Positions 15,441 through 23,685 of a stretch of DNA of 64,000 nt are shown one piece after another (positions within the stretch are counted from its first letter, which is position 1; each line of letters starts with the position of its first letter). The notes under the pieces are model-generated. The model saw nothing but the letters and a program-made list of their open reading frames with translations. It did no database searches and was not told the origin of the DNA. The translations under genes were made by a program, and so were the position numbers. Origin of the DNA: an uncultured Oscillospiraceae bacterium (GTDB lineage Bacteria; Bacillota; Clostridia; Oscillospirales; Oscillospiraceae); NCBI GenBank assembly GCA_947627715.1, contig CANQXK010000001.1:62001-126000 (forward strand). Direction: 5' to 3'.

Positions 15441-17438
15441 ATGAAAGAGACAGAATTTCGTTTTGATCCCGATGCGCTGGACGCCTCGGGCATCACCGTT
15501 GACGACATTATTTCGGAGGTCCACGCCGAGAACGGCGACGCGCCCAGGACCGCGCCCCGGCCCGACCTTTCGGAGCTTTTGGAGAAATTCGGCGTAGCGC
15601 CCGAAGGTCCCGCGGTTCCCCCTGCGGCTGAACCGGCGGAGCCGGAGACGGAGATCCCGCCTGTTTTCGCTCTGCCCGTGGAGGACGCCGGCGCGCAGGC
15701 CCAGGACAGCGCCGAGAGCTTTGACATCAGGGACTTTGAGCCGAACCTGGACGAGGACGACTACCCGGACCCGGAGGAGGACGGGGAGGGAGAGCCTTCG
15801 GACGAAGAGTGGGAGGACGGCGGCGCTGCGTATTCCCACAGCGGCGGGCTTTTCTCGCGGGAGACGTTCCTGCTCCTTTTCTCCTCCCTTGCCGCGATGC
15901 TGCTCATCGGCATCGCCGTGCTGCCGGACCTGCCCGACCCCTTCTGGAGCATCCTGGTCATCGCCGGTATCGTCATTGAATGCGTGCCCCCGGTGATCTG
16001 GACCTTCCTCTATTTCCGGGACAAGGGGCGCTCCCCGGCGCCGGCCATGATGCTGGTGGCGGCGGCGTTCAGCGCAATTTCCGCAGAGCTTGTGGAGATC
16101 GGCGTGGCGCTGGCTGTTTTCAACACCTTCTTTATTTTCCTGGACAAGTTCTCCCGCGGGAGGATCGAGTCCGCGTCCCGGCGGCTGGGCCGGATGCGGG
16201 ACGGGATGGACCCCGCGCGGGATATGCGCCTGGAGACCTGCATCAAGGAGCTGGAGAACGGCCGCGTAAGGCCGGTGGTGACGATCCATCGGTTTGAGCT
16301 GCTGGTGACGGCGGCCATGTTTGCGTTGTCTGTCCTCTTCACGGTGGTCCCGGCGCTCATCGACAACATGGACTTCATGAAGTGGGCCGCCCGCGCCTCG
16401 GTGATCATGGCGGTGTGCATCTACAGCGGCGAGCTTGGCGCGCTGATGAGCACCCTCAACGCCGTGGCCGCCAGCTTTGAAAACGGCCTGTGGATCGGGA
16501 ATACCGGCATCGTTGACGCCGCGGCGGACGTGACCAGCGTGCTTTTCAACAAGTCCGGCACGCTGACCGACGGGGTCTACCGGGTGACGAACATCGACCC
16601 GGTGAGGCTCAGCGAGGACCAGGTGCTCTATCTGGCCGTCTACGCCGGGGCGTACTCCGAGCATCCGCTGAACAGGGCGCTCCGGGAGTATTCCGGCATC
16701 GCGCCGGACAAGTCCCGCATCCGCCGCCATCGGATCGAGGCGGGGCTGGGAAGCCTCGTCCAGCTTGAGGACGACATGATCGTGGGGATCGGCAACATCG
16801 ACTTTATGGAGAAGTTAGGCGTGGACGGACAGCTCTACCTGCCCGGAGAGACCTGCGTTTTTGTGAGCGTGGGAAGGGTCTGCGTGGGGCGCATCGACTT
16901 TGCCGACACCATCCGGCCCGACGCGGTGACGGTGGTCCACGACCTCCGGCGCGTAGGCGTCGCTAACGTGGCTATCATGACCGGCGACAGCGCCCTCTCC
17001 GCCACCAATACGGGCCGGAGAGTGGGGATCAGCGAGGTGTACTCCGACTGCCGGCCCGCCGACAAGCTGGAGCGGCTCCAGTACATCCTGGACACCCAGG
17101 AGAAGGGGGATCGGACCTGCTTCGTCACAAGCGCCGGCTCCGAGAGGGAGCTTCTGGAGATCGCCAATCTCAGCGTCACGCTGGGGGTAGGGGACGACGC
17201 CACCGCGGCGTTCCCGGACGTGATCATCAGCACGGAGGAGCTGTCGAAGCTGCCGCGCCTCATCCGCCTCTCCAGGGAGACCAGGCGCAACATGACCGTC
17301 TCCTTCCTGCTCTCCTCGGCGGTGAGGGCGCTGACCGTCATCCTCGGCATGACGGGGGTGCTGACCCTTTGGTCCGCCACGCTCCTCATGTGCCTTCTCA
17401 TGACGGTGGGGTTCTTAAACTCCAACGTCAGCCCCTGA
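15441..17438 (+). CDS. P-type-ATPase-derived membrane protein lacking catalytic motifs (probable pseudo-ATPase)
   Basis: A 665-residue protein. Residues 1 to about 135 are an acidic, Pro-rich, probably disordered cytoplasmic tail. Four membrane segments follow (about 138-240), then two (about 292-345) and a final pair (about 618-660), as in heavy-metal P-type ATPases. The actuator domain between TM4 and TM5 is missing: RGRIESASRRL leads within about 50 residues to TM5. The CPC position in TM6 reads YSGELG. The DKTGT motif reads NKSGT, with Asn370 replacing the phosphorylated Asp. TGDS is kept at 514-517, but the GDGxND hinge reads VTSAGSE (562-568). It therefore should not form the phospho-intermediate or pump ions. 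The frame is intact, so this is not simple decay. Role unknown; a regulatory or nucleotide-sensing job is possible. Confidence 0.85.
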   Translation: MKETEFRFDPDALDASGITVDDIISEVHAENGDAPRTAPRPDLSELLEKFGVAPEGPAVPPAAEPAEPETEIPPVFALPVEDAGAQAQDSAESFDIRDFEPNLDEDDYPDPEEDGEGEPSDEEWEDGGAAYSHSGGLFSRETFLLLFSSLAAMLLIGIAVLPDLPDPFWSILVIAGIVIECVPPVIWTFLYFRDKGRSPAPAMMLVAAAFSAISAELVEIGVALAVFNTFFIFLDKFSRGRIESASRRLGRMRDGMDPARDMRLETCIKELENGRVRPVVTIHRFELLVTAAMFALSVLFTVVPALIDNMDFMKWAARASVIMAVCIYSGELGALMSTLNAVAASFENGLWIGNTGIVDAAADVTSVLFNKSGTLTDGVYRVTNIDPVRLSEDQVLYLAVYAGAYSEHPLNRALREYSGIAPDKSRIRRHRIEAGLGSLVQLEDDMIVGIGNIDFMEKLGVDGQLYLPGETCVFVSVGRVCVGRIDFADTIRPDAVTVVHDLRRVGVANVAIMTGDSALSATNTGRRVGISEVYSDCRPADKLERLQYILDTQEKGDRTCFVTSAGSERELLEIANLSVTLGVGDDATAAFPDVIISTEELSKLPRLIRLSRETRRNMTVSFLLSSAVRALTVILGMTGVLTLWSATLLMCLLMTVGFLNSNVSP

Positions 17439-17489
17439 CGGATCGCCGATTCGACGCGATTTTAAATCGAATACCATAACGTAAATTGA

Positions 17490-17522
17490 GGGCGGTCCGC
17501 CAAACGGCGGACCGCCCTTTTA
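17490..17522. terminator. Bidirectional terminator
   Basis: GGGCGGTCCGCC pairs with GGCGGACCGCCC, followed by TTTTAAT on the + strand. It lies between the pseudo-ATPase gene and a converging - strand gene. Confidence 0.88.
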
Positions 17523-17529
17523 ATATGTA

Positions 17530-17814
17530 TCAGGAATTTAAAATTTCGCTTTCGTAGAGAAGGTCGCCGGCCACGTCCTTCAGCGTCACCGGGGTGACAA
17601 GCCCGTGGGCGAGGCGCGCAATGAGCCGCGCGGTGCGGGACCTGTCCCCAAAGATGTCCAGGACCTGGGCGCGCTCCCCATCGGATTTTTCCACCATCGC
17701 GCCGAAGCGGATGGAGCTGCCCTCCTCTGTCTCGACGCGGCTTTCGGTGAGGAAGTAGGTGAGCTCACCGTTTTCAAAAGGCTTCGTATACAGCTTCTCG
17801 TATTTGACCTTCAT
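17530..17814 (-). CDS. Small conserved protein, DUF6514-like
   Basis: A 94-residue soluble protein beginning MKVKYEKLYTKPFENGELTY. It alternates beta-type segments (LTYFLTES, SIRFGAMVEK, AQVLDIFGD) with a helix (SRTARLIARLAHGLVTPVTL). The pattern recalls the DUF6514 family of Clostridia, whose function is unknown. GAGGAACTCC-type complement upstream gives an AGGAGGAAC ribosome site on the - strand. It stands alone on the - strand between the terminator and a 154-bp gap. Confidence 0.7.
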   Translation of the reverse strand: MKVKYEKLYTKPFENGELTYFLTESRVETEEGSSIRFGAMVEKSDGERAQVLDIFGDRSRTARLIARLAHGLVTPVTLKDVAGDLLYESEILNS

Positions 17815-17894
17815 TGGAGTTCCTCCTCGAAAATTGTTGGAATGGGGTTATCCACAGTATCCCATATTCTGAGACAAAATTCCAGAAGAACCGT

Positions 17895-17940
17895 CCGACA
17901 ATTTTCGACAGAGGCGCTTTGCGGGAAATTGTCGGTTTTT
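17895..17940. other. Inverted repeat in intergenic region
   Basis: A perfect 10-bp inverted repeat (CCGACAATTT/AAATTGTCGG) with a 21-nt spacer, followed on the + strand by TTTTT. It lies between two - strand genes, so it could be a weak terminator-like structure or an operator for the DUF6514-like gene. Its role is not clear. Confidence 0.4.
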
Positions 17941-17968
17941 ATGAAGGCCGGAAAAGCGCGGAGGCCCG

Positions 17969-18583
17969 TCAGCTCTCGTAGGGGCGGACTCTCAGCTTCG
18001 CGCCGAGACCTTCGGCGATGCGGCGGCTCTTTTCCTGTTCCTCTTTGGAGGTGACCACGTCAACCACGGTCATGACCACGTTGGGCACGTAGGGGACGCA
18101 GGAGCGTGTAAAGGCCAGCATCGCGTCATAGGACCCAGGGCCGAATTTGGGGCGGCAGAGGGACTCGTAATCCTCCGCGTTGGTGGCGTTGAGGCTGATG
18201 GACACGGTGTCGATAAGGTCCTCAAGCTCCGGCGCGGTGGGGCGGCCGTTGATGAGGTCGGAGAGGCCGTTGGTGTTGATGCGGATGGGGATGGGGGAGC
18301 GCGCCTTGACGAATTTGGCGACCTTCAGAAGGTCGTCCAGCCTCTCGGTGGGTTCCCCGTAGCCGCAGAACACCAGCTCCTCATATTGCGAGAGGTCCCA
18401 GGCGGCGATGCTCCGGCACACCTCCTCCACCGTGGGTTCCCGCTGGAGCCACAGGGAGTTGGAGCCGTAAACTCCGTCCGCGTTCTGCCGGAGGCAGAAC
18501 GCGCAGGCGCAGGGACAGCGGTTGGTCATGTTCACATAGATGCCGTTTTTGACCTGGTAAGTCACGGTCATGTCCTTTTTCAT
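17969..18583 (-). CDS. Radical SAM protein (TatD-linked-type)
   Basis: A 204-residue radical SAM protein. The start MKKDMTVTYQVKNGIYVN at 18583 is preceded by AGGAGAACA on the - strand; a longer frame to 18730 overlaps the upstream gene and lacks a ribosome site. The cluster motif is CPCACAFC (CxxxCxxC), in NRCPCACAFCLRQ, the form seen in the radical SAM family annotated as TatD-associated. VFCGYGEPTER supplies the Gly-rich SAM motif, and RINTNGLSDLI is also typical. It is short, with no extra cluster domain, and no tatD gene is near. It follows the nitroreductase-like gene on the same strand. Confidence 0.82.
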   Translation of the reverse strand: MKKDMTVTYQVKNGIYVNMTNRCPCACAFCLRQNADGVYGSNSLWLQREPTVEEVCRSIAAWDLSQYEELVFCGYGEPTERLDDLLKVAKFVKARSPIPIRINTNGLSDLINGRPTAPELEDLIDTVSISLNATNAEDYESLCRPKFGPGSYDAMLAFTRSCVPYVPNVVMTVVDVVTSKEEQEKSRRIAEGLGAKLRVRPYES

Positions 18584-18632
18584 GGGGTGTTCTCCTTTTC
18601 CTGTCTTTTGCTCTGATCTGAAAATGCGCGGC

Positions 18633-19388
18633 TCACTCCGGGATAAACTCCCCGTCCTGGCCGAAATTCCAGAAGCCCCGGACCCCGGCGGCCTCCGCGC
18701 CCACCTGGAACTGATATTTTGCGATGCCAAGGTCGTTGAACATCATCTCGTTTCGCTTCTCCTTCCAAAGGCGCATGGTCAAAAGGCCGCCCTTGTAGAC
18801 GATGTTCACCGGCTGCTGGTTCACCGCAGAGGGGCCGGCCTTCACCGCCTCCGCCCCGGCGCGGATCCAGGCGGGAAGGGAGGCGAAGGGGTAGTCGGAC
18901 TCCACAAACTCCTCGATCCGCCTGTCCTTGGCCCGGATGCGGGAGCGGATCGTCCGCTGTAAGAGCGGCGTTTTCTCCGAGGCATAGCCCAGGGGGACCA
19001 CGCCCCAGAGCTTTTCGCCCTCCTTTAAAGCGGGGGAGACGGACTTGCGGTCGAATGTCCCGGCCACCCAGCAGGTCCCAAGGCCCAGCGCCACGGCGCG
19101 CAGCAGGAGCTTTTCGCTGTAGTAGCCCACCAGCTCCCCGCCAAGCTCGCCCTCAGGTCCCACCAGCAGGACGCAGAGAGTGACCTCGCCGGAAAACATG
19201 GCGGGCGTCAGGCGGACGGCGGGCTTTTTTGAGCCGGACGTGTCCACCAGCTGAAAGTGGAGGGCCGCCGCAGCGTTGATCTCCTCCACGGTCTCCAGGA
19301 TAAGGCCGGTGACGCCGGCGTCCACGGGCCTCTTATCAAAGGAGCGGACGGAGACGCGCTTTTGAAGCGCCTCGATTTCGCTCAGCAT
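18633..19388 (-). CDS. Nitroreductase-family protein
   Basis: A 251-residue FMN-type nitroreductase-like protein. RVSVRSFDKRPVD (about 10-22) is the N-terminal FMN-binding signature; GTCWVAGTFDRKSVS near the middle and AGPSAVNQQPVNI (about 190-202) are further markers. It appears as a tandem of two half domains, like TM1586-type nitroreductases. Substrate unknown. The start at 19388 follows AAGGGGG on the - strand; an upstream ATG at 19415 sits within the leader. It is the first gene of a two-gene - strand unit with the radical SAM gene. Confidence 0.82.
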   Translation of the reverse strand: MLSEIEALQKRVSVRSFDKRPVDAGVTGLILETVEEINAAAALHFQLVDTSGSKKPAVRLTPAMFSGEVTLCVLLVGPEGELGGELVGYYSEKLLLRAVALGLGTCWVAGTFDRKSVSPALKEGEKLWGVVPLGYASEKTPLLQRTIRSRIRAKDRRIEEFVESDYPFASLPAWIRAGAEAVKAGPSAVNQQPVNIVYKGGLLTMRLWKEKRNEMMFNDLGIAKYQFQVGAEAAGVRGFWNFGQDGEFIPE

Positions 19389-19425
19389 GGATAATACCCC
19401 CTTATACGTTTTCAAAACTCAAAAC

Positions 19426-19454
19426 AGTATAGCACAGCGCATCGGGAACTTCAA
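19426..19454 (-). promoter_or_regulatory. Promoter of the nitroreductase/radical SAM unit
   Basis: On the - strand TTGAAG (19454-19449), 17-bp spacer and TATACT (19431-19426), 37 nt before the start codon. Confidence 0.7.
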
Positions 19455-19546
19455 GACGGAGAACGCCGCCAGAGGGAAAATTTGCGTGTTCTAAGGGCTG
19501 TCCGTTTTCAATATATTGGGGGTATACGGACAAGGGGGGTGCGGAG

Positions 19547-20476
19547 ATGGTTTACGAGGGGAGACGCGGCGCGGGTACGGCGGCAAGACGGCGCGCAAGG
19601 GCGGTCAAAGGGAAGAGGACCCGCAGGCCGGGGAGGTTCTTTTCCGTGTGCGCGTGGACGCTGTTCGTCCTGCTGGCGGCCTCGCTGGCCTGGCCGGACG
19701 CGGCGGCAAAGGTGCGGGAAAAGACGTCACAGCTGGTGGGCGGGCCGGATATTCGCGGCGCGGCCCAGGTGTTTGGGGAGAGCCTGGGGGCGGGAAGCGG
19801 CTTTACGCAGGCCGTCCGGGAGGCGTGGACGTATGCGTTTTCCACGGACAAGGGCGGTGAGGTCCCGGCCTACGCCGGGAAGGAGACCCAGGGGGACGTA
19901 AGCGGCGGCGGTGAAGAAAACCCGGAAGACCGGGCCGGGAAGGAGACCGCCACAGCCGGGACGGCGGAGGCCGGGCAGGCGAGTGTGGACGCGCCGGAGG
20001 ACCCTGTCGCCGCCTTTAAGGAGAGCCAGAAGGAGTACGCGGACCTTGGCCTTCCCAAAAACGTGACATACGATATGCCGGAGGCGGGGATCGACCTGGA
20101 GCCGCCGGTGGAGGGGCCGGTGACCTCCGGCTTTGGCTACCGGGTCCACCCGGCGGACGGGGAGGTGCGGTTCCACTACGGCGTGGACATCGCCTCCGCC
20201 CAGGGAACGCAGGTCCGCACGGCGGCGGCGGGAGAGGTCACCGCAGTGGGGGACAGCACCAGCTACGGCCAGTACGTCATCATCCGCCACACGGACGGCG
20301 CGGAATCCCTCTACGCCCACATGGAATCGGTGACCGTCACAGGGGGGAGCGCCATCGGCAGCGGCGAGACCATCGGGACCGTGGGCGCTACGGGAAACGC
20401 CACAAGCCCGTGCCTTCACATGGAGCTGGTCATCAACGGAGATTATGTTAACCCTGAGTACTACCTGAATCTATGA
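19547..20476 (+). CDS. spoIVFA: Stage IV sporulation protein FA-like (degenerate M23 domain)
   Basis: A 309-residue membrane protein. Residues 1-25 are very basic, about 28-46 form one membrane helix, about 80-170 is a linker, and about 180-309 is an M23/LytM domain. Zinc ligands H210 and D214 (HYGVD) and H291 are kept, and H258 (YAHM) too. The first His of the HxH motif is Cys289 (CLH), so hydrolysis is doubtful. It overlaps a gene for an M50 protease by 4 nt; this pair is the SpoIVFA/SpoIVFB unit. SpoIVFA holds and regulates SpoIVFB in the outer forespore membrane during pro-sigma-K processing. A plain M23 wall hydrolase is the alternative. Confidence 0.82.
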   Translation: MVYEGRRGAGTAARRRARAVKGKRTRRPGRFFSVCAWTLFVLLAASLAWPDAAAKVREKTSQLVGGPDIRGAAQVFGESLGAGSGFTQAVREAWTYAFSTDKGGEVPAYAGKETQGDVSGGGEENPEDRAGKETATAGTAEAGQASVDAPEDPVAAFKESQKEYADLGLPKNVTYDMPEAGIDLEPPVEGPVTSGFGYRVHPADGEVRFHYGVDIASAQGTQVRTAAAGEVTAVGDSTSYGQYVIIRHTDGAESLYAHMESVTVTGGSAIGSGETIGTVGATGNATSPCLHMELVINGDYVNPEYYLNL

Positions 20477-21117
20477 CAGGTTACCATAATTCAGATAGGC
20501 AAGGAGTTAACATAACATATACATCGCCCCATAAGGTTACCATAACATCCGGCTTTCTCCTTGTGATGGCGGCGCTGACGGTGCTGTGCGGCGGGGCGTT
20601 TACGCTGATGGCGCTGTTGGCGGCGGCGGTCCACGAGCTGGGGCATCTGGGCTGTATCGCGCTGTGTGGAGGGCAGGTCCGGGGGTTTCGCCTGTGCTCG
20701 GCGGGGGCGGAGCTTGAGATCGGGGGGCGGTTTTCGTATTGGCAGGACGCGCTCATCGCGCTCTCCGGGCCGTTTGCCGGGGCGCTGTTGGCGGGGGCGG
20801 CGCTGTGCGCGGGGGAGCTTACCGGGGCGGGGTGGGCTTATGCGCTTTTTTCGGTGAGCCTCTTTTATTCCCTCCTGAATCTTCTCCCCGCCGGGGAGCT
20901 TGACGGCGGGAGGACGTTGTACGCCGTGTGCTGCCAGCTTTTTGGCCCGGCCGCGGCCGGGAGGGTCCGGCGGATTTTTGATCTTCTGATTTCCGCGCTG
21001 CTTCTGGGCGCGGGGATTTATGTATTTTTTGCCTCAAAGTGCAATATTTCCGCCCTGATTTGTGCATTCTTTGTGATAAAAGGCTGTTGCAAAAGCGTCT
21101 TGCGCGGTGTAGAATAA
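20473..21117 (+). CDS. spoIVFB: Stage IV sporulation protein FB-like site-2 protease (M50)
   Basis: A 214-residue polytopic membrane metalloprotease. HELGH at 54-58 gives the zinc-binding His pair and the catalytic Glu; the second motif LLPAGELDGGRTLY (about 137-150) supplies the Asp ligand. Six or so membrane helices fit the SpoIVFB subgroup. It cleaves pro-sigma-K inside the membrane to start late mother-cell gene expression. The start overlaps spoIVFA (ATGA), so the two are coupled. The N-terminal 20 residues are polar and unusual, but no better start is seen. Confidence 0.87.
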   Translation: MTGYHNSDRQGVNITYTSPHKVTITSGFLLVMAALTVLCGGAFTLMALLAAAVHELGHLGCIALCGGQVRGFRLCSAGAELEIGGRFSYWQDALIALSGPFAGALLAGAALCAGELTGAGWAYALFSVSLFYSLLNLLPAGELDGGRTLYAVCCQLFGPAAAGRVRRIFDLLISALLLGAGIYVFFASKCNISALICAFFVIKGCCKSVLRGVE

Positions 21118-21169
21118 AAATACTTGTTTTTCATGAGATGACAGAAAATACGGTTCAGGCGGTATTGAT

Positions 21170-23005
21170 ATGGACGCAAGACTTGAGCGGATTTTACCCC
21201 AGGTGCAGAAACCTGCCCGGTACACGGGCGGGGAGTACCGTGAGGTCATCAAGGACAGGGCGGAGGTGGACATCCGCATGGCCTTCTGTTTCCCCGATAC
21301 GTATGAGATCGGTATGTCCAATCTGGGCCTGCAGATCCTCTATGGGGCCATCAACGCCCAGGAGGGGATGTGGTGCGAGCGGTGCTTCGCGCCTTGGGGC
21401 GATATGGAGGAGCAGATGCGAAGGGAAAAGCTCCCCCTCTACGCCCTGGAGAGCGGCGACCCGCTTACGGAGTTTGATGCGCTGGGCTTCTCTTTGGGGT
21501 ACGAGATGGCGTACACCAGCGTCCTCAATATGCTGGACCTGGCGGGCATCCCCGTGCGCAGCGCCGACAGGAGGTCCCTGACGCCCCTTGTGTTCGCCGG
21601 GGGGACCTCCTGCATCAATCCCGAACCCATGGCGGATTTTCTGGACCTGTGCGCCATCGGCGAGGGGGAGGAGCTGGACGTTGAGATTTTGAAGCTCCTC
21701 CGGCGCGCCAAAAAAGAGGGGTGGGACAAGCCGCGCTTTCTGCAAAACGCCGCAAAGATCCCCGGGGTCTATGTCCCCAGCCTCTATACGCCCGTCTACA
21801 ACGGGGACGGCACCCTGGCGCGTGTGGACGCTGCCCAGGGCGCGCCGGAGAAGGTCACCAAGCGCATCATCGAGGATCTGGACAGAGCCTTCTATCCCAC
21901 CCACGCCATCGTCCCCTCCACGGAGATCGTCCACGACCGGGTGGTGCTGGAGCTTTTCCGTGGCTGTGTCCGAGGCTGCCGCTTCTGTCAGGCGGGGTTT
22001 GCCTACCGGCCCGTGAGGCGTCACAGCACGCAGTTCCTTTTGGAGAAGGCCAGGGCTGCCCTGGAGGACTCAGGCTACGAGGAGATCACCCTCTCCTCCC
22101 TGTCCACCAGCGACTTCAAGGGCCTGCCGGAGCTTGCCGACGGGCTTTTGGAGTGGTGCGAGCCCAGAAAGATCAGCCTCAGCCTGCCCAGCCTGCGGGC
22201 GGACAATTTCTCCATGGGGCTTATGGAGCGCGTCCAGAAGGTGCGCAAATCCGGCCTCACCTTCGCCCCGGAGGCGGGGAGCCAGCGGCTGCGGGACGTG
22301 ATCAACAAGAACGTCACCGAGGAGGCGCTTCTCAACTCCTGCCGCATCGCCTTCGAGGGCGGGTGGAACAATCTGAAGCTCTATTTCATGCTGGGCCTGC
22401 CCACGGAGACGGACGAGGACGTGACGGCCATCGCAAGGCTGGCGGAGAAGGTCCTGCACACCTGGCGGGAGTACGCCGTCAATAAGGCGCGGGGGGTCAG
22501 GATCACCGTCAGCACCTCCATGTTCGTGCCCAAGCCCCACACCCCCTTTGAGTGGGAGGCCCAGGTGAGCATCGACGAATACCTCCGGCGGGTGAAGCTC
22601 CTGCGGGAGAGCATCACGTCGAAGTCCATCACCTATAACTGGCACGAGCCGCACGTGAGCCTCATCGAGGCGGCCCTCTCCCGCGGCGACAGGCGCGTGG
22701 GCGCCGTGATCGAGCGGGTCTGGCGCAGCGGCGGAAAGTTAGACTCCTGGACGGACTATTTCAGCATGGAGCGGTGGCTGGAGGCGTTTTCTGCCTGCGG
22801 CCTGGACCCCGGCTTTTACGCCCTGCGCACGCGGGGGGAGGACGAGCTGTTCCCGTGGGACGTTATCGACGTGGGCGTGGAGAAGAGGTATCTTGCCCGT
22901 GAGCGCGGGGAGGCGTACGCCGGGCGCGTCACCCCCGACTGCCGCGCGCGGTGCATGGGCTGCGGGGCAAACCGCCTCCTGGAGAGGAGGGGCTGCGATG
23001 AATAG
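21170..23005 (+). CDS. Radical SAM protein, TIGR03960-type
   Basis: A 611-residue protein. Residues 1 to about 230 form a B12-binding-like N-terminal region (GMSNLGLQILYG, FSLGYEMAYTSVLNML). The radical SAM core follows with FRGCVRGCRFCQAGF (CxxxCxxC, about 263-277) and SLSTSDFKGLPEL. The C-terminal end carries further cysteines (CRARCMGCGANRLL). This matches the uncharacterised TIGR03960 family. It overlaps the next gene, its usual TIGR03936 partner, by 8 nt. In many Firmicutes the pair precedes ribonuclease G and rplU, which are not here. Its reaction is not known. Confidence 0.9.
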   Translation: MDARLERILPQVQKPARYTGGEYREVIKDRAEVDIRMAFCFPDTYEIGMSNLGLQILYGAINAQEGMWCERCFAPWGDMEEQMRREKLPLYALESGDPLTEFDALGFSLGYEMAYTSVLNMLDLAGIPVRSADRRSLTPLVFAGGTSCINPEPMADFLDLCAIGEGEELDVEILKLLRRAKKEGWDKPRFLQNAAKIPGVYVPSLYTPVYNGDGTLARVDAAQGAPEKVTKRIIEDLDRAFYPTHAIVPSTEIVHDRVVLELFRGCVRGCRFCQAGFAYRPVRRHSTQFLLEKARAALEDSGYEEITLSSLSTSDFKGLPELADGLLEWCEPRKISLSLPSLRADNFSMGLMERVQKVRKSGLTFAPEAGSQRLRDVINKNVTEEALLNSCRIAFEGGWNNLKLYFMLGLPTETDEDVTAIARLAEKVLHTWREYAVNKARGVRITVSTSMFVPKPHTPFEWEAQVSIDEYLRRVKLLRESITSKSITYNWHEPHVSLIEAALSRGDRRVGAVIERVWRSGGKLDSWTDYFSMERWLEAFSACGLDPGFYALRTRGEDELFPWDVIDVGVEKRYLARERGEAYAGRVTPDCRARCMGCGANRLLERRGCDE

Positions 23006-23648
23006 GATCCTCTTTGCCAAGGAGGGGAGAGCCGTCTACATCTCGCACCTGGACCTGATGCGGACCATGCAGAGGGCGTTCATCCGCGCCGGGGTGAAGA
23101 TCCGGCACACGGAGGGCTTCAACCCCCACCCCTATATGAACTTCGCCCTGCCGCTGGGCCTTGGGATGGAGAGCCGGTGCGAGCTTATGGAGTTTTCTCT
23201 TATAGAGCCGGACGGGCCGGAGGAGCTTCCGGCGCGGCTCAACGCGGTCCTGCCGGAGGGGATCCGGGTCCTGCGCGCCTATGAGTCTGATTTGAAATTT
23301 AAATATATCAAATGGCTTGACATGGAGGCGCATTTGTTTTACTATAATGAAGCACATCCGGCCGCCGCTATCGAGACATTTTTCTCCGCCCCGGCCCTTG
23401 TGATCGAAAAAAAGACGAAGCGCCAGACGGCAAATGTGGACATAAAGCCGCTGATCGCCTCCCTGAAGGCCGCAGACGCGGCTAAGGGGGAGGTGCTGGT
23501 GTCCGCCCGCATCGCGGCCCAGGACCCCGGCCTGTCCCCGCCGCAGCTTATTTCGGCGCTTGAACAGCTCGACAGCGCCCTAAAGCCTGATTTTGTCCGC
23601 TTCAAACGCCTGGAGGTCTTTGATAAGGACATGGCCGTGTTCCGCTGA
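22998..23648 (+). CDS. TIGR03936/DUF2344 protein (radical SAM-associated)
   Basis: A 216-residue protein starting MNRILFAKEGRAVYISHLDL. The FNPHPYMNFALPLGLGMES segment (about 45-63) is the family hallmark. It always pairs with the TIGR03960 radical SAM protein and is sometimes fused to it. The ATG at 22998 lies within the previous gene's end (8-nt overlap); GGAGAGGAGGGG upstream is a good ribosome site. The function is unknown, and the pairing suggests one complex or pathway, perhaps in tRNA or ribosome modification. Confidence 0.88.
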   Translation: MNRILFAKEGRAVYISHLDLMRTMQRAFIRAGVKIRHTEGFNPHPYMNFALPLGLGMESRCELMEFSLIEPDGPEELPARLNAVLPEGIRVLRAYESDLKFKYIKWLDMEAHLFYYNEAHPAAAIETFFSAPALVIEKKTKRQTANVDIKPLIASLKAADAAKGEVLVSARIAAQDPGLSPPQLISALEQLDSALKPDFVRFKRLEVFDKDMAVFR

Positions 23649-23685
23649 ACATGTTTTCGCACAGAGAGAAAATGGAGGAATGATC

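Noticed and set aside
15225-16730. 501-codon - strand frame opposite the pseudo-ATPase gene
   Set aside because: Its Arg/His/Gln-rich composition matches an antisense shadow, while the + strand frame has membrane helices and HAD-type motifs.
15441-17438. Sequencing error or pseudogene explaining the missing ATPase motifs
   Set aside because: The losses are at separate sites, in one open frame with normal codon use; one error could not explain them.
19500-19546. Sigma-E type promoter before spoIVFA
   Set aside because: ATATATT and TATACGGA are present but the spacing is too short for the sigma-E consensus, so I do not call it.
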